A stretch of 64,000 bases of DNA from Halomonas lysinitropha (GTDB lineage: Bacteria > Pseudomonadota > Gammaproteobacteria > Pseudomonadales > Halomonadaceae): contig NZ_CABVOU010000015.1 in NCBI RefSeq assembly GCF_902500215.1, positions 62,001-126,000 on the forward strand, given 5' to 3'. Position 1 is the stretch's first letter. Each line of letters opens with the position of its first letter. Of this stretch, positions 60,628 through 64,000 are shown one piece after another. The translations under genes and the position numbers were made by a program. The notes under the pieces were generated by a model. The model saw only the letters and a program-made list of their open reading frames with translations. It was not told the origin of the DNA and ran no database searches.

Positions 60628-61788
60628 ATGAGCGCACCCCTGACCATCATCGGCTCCGGCATGGCGGGCCTGGGTCTGCTGCGCCAACTGCGTGAACAGC
60701 ATCCGACGCGGCCGATGACGCTGATCACCGCCGACAGCGGAGATGACTATGCCAAGCCACTGCTCTCCACCGGATTCGCCAAGCGCCTGCCACCGCAGCG
60801 CCTGGCGACGCGCTCGGCCCTGGAGGTGGCCGACGACCTCGGCATCGTGGTACGCACCCACACCCGGGTTGAGGCCATCGATCCGGTGGAGCGTACCTTG
60901 ACCATCGGTGACGAGACCCTGCCCTGGAGCGAGCTGGTGCTGGCCATCGGTGCCGCACCGGTGCGGCCCTTCAGGGTGCCCGACGCCGTCGCCGGGCGGG
61001 TGTTCAGCATCAATGACCTGGACGACTACCGTGCCTTCCATGCCGCCCTGGAGGCGCTGGGCCGGCCGGCGCGCGTGGCGGTCATCGGCATCGGCCTGGT
61101 GGGCTGCGAGTTCGCCAACGATCTCGTTGCCGGTGGCCATGCCGTCGAGCTGGTGGCCCCGGAGCCGGCCCCCCTGCCACGCCTGGTGCCGGAGCCTCTG
61201 GGGCGTGCCCTGGGCGACGCCTTCCGAGAGGCTGGTATGGTGTTGCACACCGGACGTCAGCTGGTGGCGCTGGGGGCCGACGGCGTGTCTGTCGGCCTGA
61301 CACTCGACGATGGCAGCTCGCTATCGGCCGACCTGGTGCTGGTGGCCACGGGATTACGGCCGCGCACCGGTCTGGCTGAATCGGCCCGGCTCGAGGTCAG
61401 TGAGGCAGGCATCCACACCGATCGGTACCTGGCCACTTCTGCACCGGGTATCCATGCCTTGGGGGATGCGGCCTGTGTCGACGGTGTCAATGCCATGTAC
61501 GTACAGCCGCTGCTGGCCAGTGCCAAGGCGCTGGCCCGGACCCTGATCGGCACTCCCACCGCGGTGACCTATGGCCCCTGGCCGGTGCTGGTCAAGACCC
61601 CCCTGTTGCCGGTGGTGGCCCTTCCGCCCGCCGTTACGCCGTCACGCTGGCGCCTCGAGGGGGAAGGGGGTGACCTGACGGCTCTGGCCGAAGCGGAGGA
61701 CGGACGTTTGATCGGCTTTGCGTTGACAGGACGCTGCGTCCGTCGGAAAGTCGAACTGGCGCGATCCGCGCCGCCGTTGCTAGGCTAG
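60628..61788 (+). CDS. FAD-dependent oxidoreductase, rubredoxin reductase-like
   Basis: 386 residues of the pyridine-nucleotide:disulphide oxidoreductase fold. It has an N-terminal FAD motif GSGMAG (9-14), the NAD(P) motif VIGIGLVGCEFA (about 150-161), the FAD motif GIHALGDAA, and a rubredoxin-binding-like C-terminal domain. By synteny it corresponds to rubB/alkT of Pseudomonas. No rubredoxin gene is found beside it, so its electron partner is uncertain. GAGG precedes the start at a short distance. Confidence 0.82.
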   Translation: MSAPLTIIGSGMAGLGLLRQLREQHPTRPMTLITADSGDDYAKPLLSTGFAKRLPPQRLATRSALEVADDLGIVVRTHTRVEAIDPVERTLTIGDETLPWSELVLAIGAAPVRPFRVPDAVAGRVFSINDLDDYRAFHAALEALGRPARVAVIGIGLVGCEFANDLVAGGHAVELVAPEPAPLPRLVPEPLGRALGDAFREAGMVLHTGRQLVALGADGVSVGLTLDDGSSLSADLVLVATGLRPRTGLAESARLEVSEAGIHTDRYLATSAPGIHALGDAACVDGVNAMYVQPLLASAKALARTLIGTPTAVTYGPWPVLVKTPLLPVVALPPAVTPSRWRLEGEGGDLTALAEAEDGRLIGFALTGRCVRRKVELARSAPPLLG

Positions 61789-61804
61789 GTTCGTCAACGA
61801 CGGG

Positions 61805-61832
61805 GCCTGCCGCAGACTTCGAGCCGGCAGGC
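61805..61832 (+). terminator. hairpin after the oxidoreductase gene
   Basis: Eight-base arms GCCTGCCG/CGGCAGGC with a 12-base loop, 17 bases after the stop and without a U-tract. Possible weak terminator before the hup gene. Confidence 0.4.
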
Positions 61833-62009
61833 AGCGATGTTGAGCACCGGTATCATCCGCATGTCATTTCTCGAGATTTCTTTGTCCGCAGCATGACGAT
61901 CCGGAATCGAGCAAGTCGGCATGCGCGTGATGCACGGTCAGGTGATGAACCATAACAACACCGCCGGTGGTGATCGCCGGCACGATGATGTCAATATCAG
62001 GAGGGCTGT

Positions 62010-62285
62010 ATGCGCAAGCCAGAACTCGCCGCGGCGATAGCCGAGCGTGCCGATCTTTCCAAGGACAAGGCGAGCCAGGTGCTCAACGTCATCCTCGACG
62101 AGATCACCGGTAGCGTTTCCCAGGGCCAGGATGTGACTCTGATCGGCTTCGGTACCTTCAGTGTGCGGGAGCGAGCCGCACGCACCGGCAAGAACCCCCA
62201 GACCGGCCAGCCGCTGACCATTCCGGCCAGCAAGACCGTCGCCTTCAAGCCGGGCAAGGGCCTCAAGGACGCCGTGGCGAAGTAA
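62010..62285 (+). CDS. hup: HU family DNA-binding protein
   Basis: Small basic nucleoid protein that bends DNA. 91 residues, MRKPELAAAIAERADLSK at the start, with the DNA-contact beta-arm GFGTFSVRERAARTGKNPQTG. AGGAGGG lies just before the ATG, a strong ribosome-binding site that fits an abundant protein. Confidence 0.95.
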   Translation: MRKPELAAAIAERADLSKDKASQVLNVILDEITGSVSQGQDVTLIGFGTFSVRERAARTGKNPQTGQPLTIPASKTVAFKPGKGLKDAVAK

Positions 62286-62345
62286 GGCATTGCGGCCCGT
62301 CTCTTGCGGGTCGCCTCACTCTCATTTCACGGTGGCGGAGCCGAT

Positions 62346-62702
62346 ATGAAGCTGCGACTGATGCTGTGGCTGCTCGGGCTGATGCTCAAGCGTGCCCTGC
62401 GCCGCAAGGCGCGGTTTCGCGAACTGCTCGGCGAGATGCGCGGCCTCGACTGGGGCATCGCCACCGAGGACCTCGCCATCGCCCGCCATTACCGCATGTC
62501 GCCCCGTGGTATCCGTGCGGGATCAGGCCTGCCGGTGGATCTCGACCTGGAGCTGCGCTTCGAAGATGAAGCCACGGCCATCAAGGTTCTCAAGAAACCC
62601 ACCCAGCAGGCCTTCCTCGACGGCATGATGGCCGGTACCGTTCGCCTGGTCGGCGACTCCGGCGACCTGCAGAAGCTGCAGCGGCTGCTCAAGCATTTGT
62701 AA
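62346..62702 (+). CDS. small SCP2-like protein
   Basis: 118 residues: a hydrophobic, basic N-terminus (MKLRLMLWLLGLMLKRALRRK), then a segment resembling SCP2/sterol-carrier folds (DLDLELRFEDEATAIKVLKK and FLDGMMAGTVRLVGD). GGAG lies five bases before the ATG. Homologous genes beside HU occur in Pseudomonas at the same place, without assigned function. Lies 60 bases after hup. Confidence 0.7.
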   Translation: MKLRLMLWLLGLMLKRALRRKARFRELLGEMRGLDWGIATEDLAIARHYRMSPRGIRAGSGLPVDLDLELRFEDEATAIKVLKKPTQQAFLDGMMAGTVRLVGDSGDLQKLQRLLKHL

Positions 62703-62777
62703 GCACCGAGCTGAAAGCGCCGAGCGCCAAGGAAACCCCTGACCGTTTACTCCCTGCCCTCCATACCCTGATCCTCT

Positions 62778-62848
62778 GCTTGGCCGCTTGGCCGCTTGGC
62801 CGCTTGGCCGCTTGGCCGCTTGGCCGCTTGGCCGCTTGGCCGCTTGGC
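62778..62848. repeat. eight-nucleotide tandem repeat array
   Basis: Eight perfect tandem copies of GCTTGGCC (62778-62841) and a partial ninth (62842-62848). It begins four bases past the recG stop on that strand and sits in the convergent gap between the SCP2-like gene and recG. Each unit contains GGCC, so adjacent units can pair with each other. Confidence 0.95.
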
Positions 62849-62852
62849 GCCG

Positions 62853-64000
62853 TCACACCTGCCCATATCGTCCGGCCTCTGCCCCCAGCCAGCGCCGGAT
62901 CAGTGGCTGGCTGGCCTGGGGCTGCTGGTTGAGCAGCGCCTCGGCCAGGGGCCCCACACGCTCCAGCAGGTCGGCGTCGCGCTCGAGGTCGGCGACCTTC
63001 ATCTGCGCAAGCCCGGTCTGGCGGGTACCCAGTACCTCGCCGGGGCCACGGATCTCCAGGTCCTTCTCGGCGATGCGAAAGCCGTCGGTGGTTTCGCGCA
63101 TCACCGCCAGGCGCTCTCGGGAGTGGGCCGATAGCGGCGGGTGATAGAGCAGCACGCAGAAACTCTCGACGGCGCCGCGTCCCACCCGCCCGCGCAGCTG
63201 GTGCAGCTGGGAGAGGCCCAGGCGCTCCGGGTTCTCGATGATCATCAGGCTGGCATTGGGCACGTCGACCCCCACCTCGATCACCGTGGTGGCCACAAGC
63301 AGGTCCAGCTCCCCGGTCTTGAAGGCCTCCATCATCGCGGCCTTCTCGCTGGCCTTCATTCGCCCGTGGACCAGGCCGATGGCCAGTTCCGGCAGGGTCT
63401 CCAGGAGCTCGTCGCGCGTCGCCTCGGCGGCCTGGCACTGCAGCGCCTCGGACTCCTCGATCAGGGTGCAGACCCAGTAGGCCTGTCGCCCCTCGGCGCA
63501 GGCATGGCGGATACGCGCCATCACGTCGGGGCGGCGCTCGTCGGGCATCACCACCGTCTTCACCGGGGTCCGGCCCGGGGGCAGCTCGTCGATCACCGAG
63601 ACGTCCAGGTCGGCATAGGCACTCATCGCCAGGGTGCGAGGGATCGGGGTAGCGGTCATCACCAACTGGTGAGGCGTCAGGCCGCCGGCCTCGCCCTTTT
63701 CACGCAGCGCCAGGCGCTGGTGGACGCCGAAGCGGTGCTGCTCGTCGATAATTGCCAGGCCCAAACGCTGGAAGTGCACATCACCCTGGAAGAGCGCGTG
63801 GGTGCCTACCACCATGCGGGCTCGGCCGTCTTGGATGGCCGCCTTGGTATCCAGACGCGCCTTGCCCTTGAGCTTGCCGGAGAGCCAGGCCACCTCGATG
63901 CCCAGCGGCTCGAACCAGCTGCTGAAGGTGCGGTAGTGCTGTTCGGCGAGGATCTCGGTGGGGGCCATCATCGCCGCCTGGCAGTCGGCGGCAATGGCCG
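62853..64000 (-). CDS. recG: ATP-dependent DNA helicase RecG (3' part)
   Basis: Branch-migrating helicase that rescues stalled forks. The window holds the C-terminal 381 or so residues; the N-terminal wedge domain and Walker A lie beyond the right edge. Visible motifs are AIIDEQHRFGVHQR (DEQH box), VMTATPIPRTLAMSAY, GRMKASEKAAMMEAF, TTVIEVGVDVPNA and QLRGRVGRGAVESFCVLL, with the RecG C-terminal wedge-contact segment. The frame continues without a stop to position 64000. Confidence 0.95.
   Translation of the reverse strand, partial: AIAADCQAAMMAPTEILAEQHYRTFSSWFEPLGIEVAWLSGKLKGKARLDTKAAIQDGRARMVVGTHALFQGDVHFQRLGLAIIDEQHRFGVHQRLALREKGEAGGLTPHQLVMTATPIPRTLAMSAYADLDVSVIDELPPGRTPVKTVVMPDERRPDVMARIRHACAEGRQAYWVCTLIEESEALQCQAAEATRDELLETLPELAIGLVHGRMKASEKAAMMEAFKTGELDLLVATTVIEVGVDVPNASLMIIENPERLGLSQLHQLRGRVGRGAVESFCVLLYHPPLSAHSRERLAVMRETTDGFRIAEKDLEIRGPGEVLGTRQTGLAQMKVADLERDADLLERVGPLAEALLNQQPQASQPLIRRWLGAEAGRYGQV

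Noticed and set aside
62778-62848. CRISPR-like array
   Set aside because: Repeats are eight bases long with no spacers; it is a simple tandem repeat.

Overview
This 64 kb window is the replication-origin neighbourhood of a high-GC gammaproteobacterium, most likely a member of the Halomonadaceae (Halomonas or Chromohalobacter type). The gene order (dnaA-dnaN-recF-gyrB, rpmH-rnpA-yidC-mnmE, mnmG-rsmG-parA-parB-atp operon-glmU-glmS, and pst-phoU-phoR/phoB-ubiA-ubiC-oxidoreductase-HU-recG) matches the Pseudomonas/Halomonas origin arrangement. The secreted proteins are acidic, as expected for a halophile. The assignment rests on synteny and protein character, not on a database search.

Layout. 1-6.4 kb: leftward dnaA-dnaN-recF-gyrB operon with three parS centromere sites, two of them inside recF. 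6.4-6.6 kb: DnaA-box cluster and AT-rich tract (origin-like), then rightward rpmH, rnpA, yidC and mnmE; no intact yidD is present at its usual place. 10.8-20.2 kb: mostly leftward housekeeping genes (rlmJ, an OmpA-type lipoprotein, hemW, rdgB, a kinase-like ATPase, hemL, thiD, hemJ, a ClC channel/antiporter). 20.3-24.3 kb: argC, erpA and a three-gene polar amino-acid ABC transporter ended by a strong terminator. 24.3-24.8 kb: a second DnaA-box-rich, AT-rich intergenic region in front of mnmG, resembling the E. coli/Vibrio position of oriC. 24.8-29.1 kb: mnmG-rsmG-parA-parB. 29.2-36.4 kb: the complete atpIBEFHAGDC operon with a clear sigma-70 promoter. 36.5-45.3 kb: mgtE, uppP-apbE, glmU-glmS, an 0.8 kb stretch with no recognisable gene just after the attTn7 position of glmS, and a sodium-coupled transporter. 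45.3-50.7 kb: a small unknown gene, hexR, uvrD, an orphan TRAP binding protein and a thioesterase. 50.7-59.1 kb: phosphate module pstS-like/pstC/pstA/pstB/phoU, cysZ, and phoB-phoR, with multi-repeat Pho boxes before pstC and before phoB. 59.1-64 kb: ubiA, ubiC, a rubredoxin-reductase-like flavoprotein, HU, a small SCP2-like protein, an eight-nucleotide tandem array, and the 3' part of recG, which runs off the right edge.

The genes fit together as the core machinery of the origin region: initiation (dnaA, dnaN, DnaA boxes), segregation (parA, parB, parS), ribosome/membrane biogenesis (rpmH, rnpA, yidC), tRNA modification (mnmE with mnmG), ATP synthesis, cell-wall precursors (glmU, glmS, uppP), haem and ubiquinone synthesis, and phosphate sensing. 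I found no rRNA, tRNA, CRISPR array, prophage or insertion sequence. No wholly new system is evident; the most notable signals are the coding-embedded parS sites with a 23 bp repeat flanking gyrB, the paired origin-like regions, the octamer array next to recG, the missing yidD, and the phased Pho boxes.
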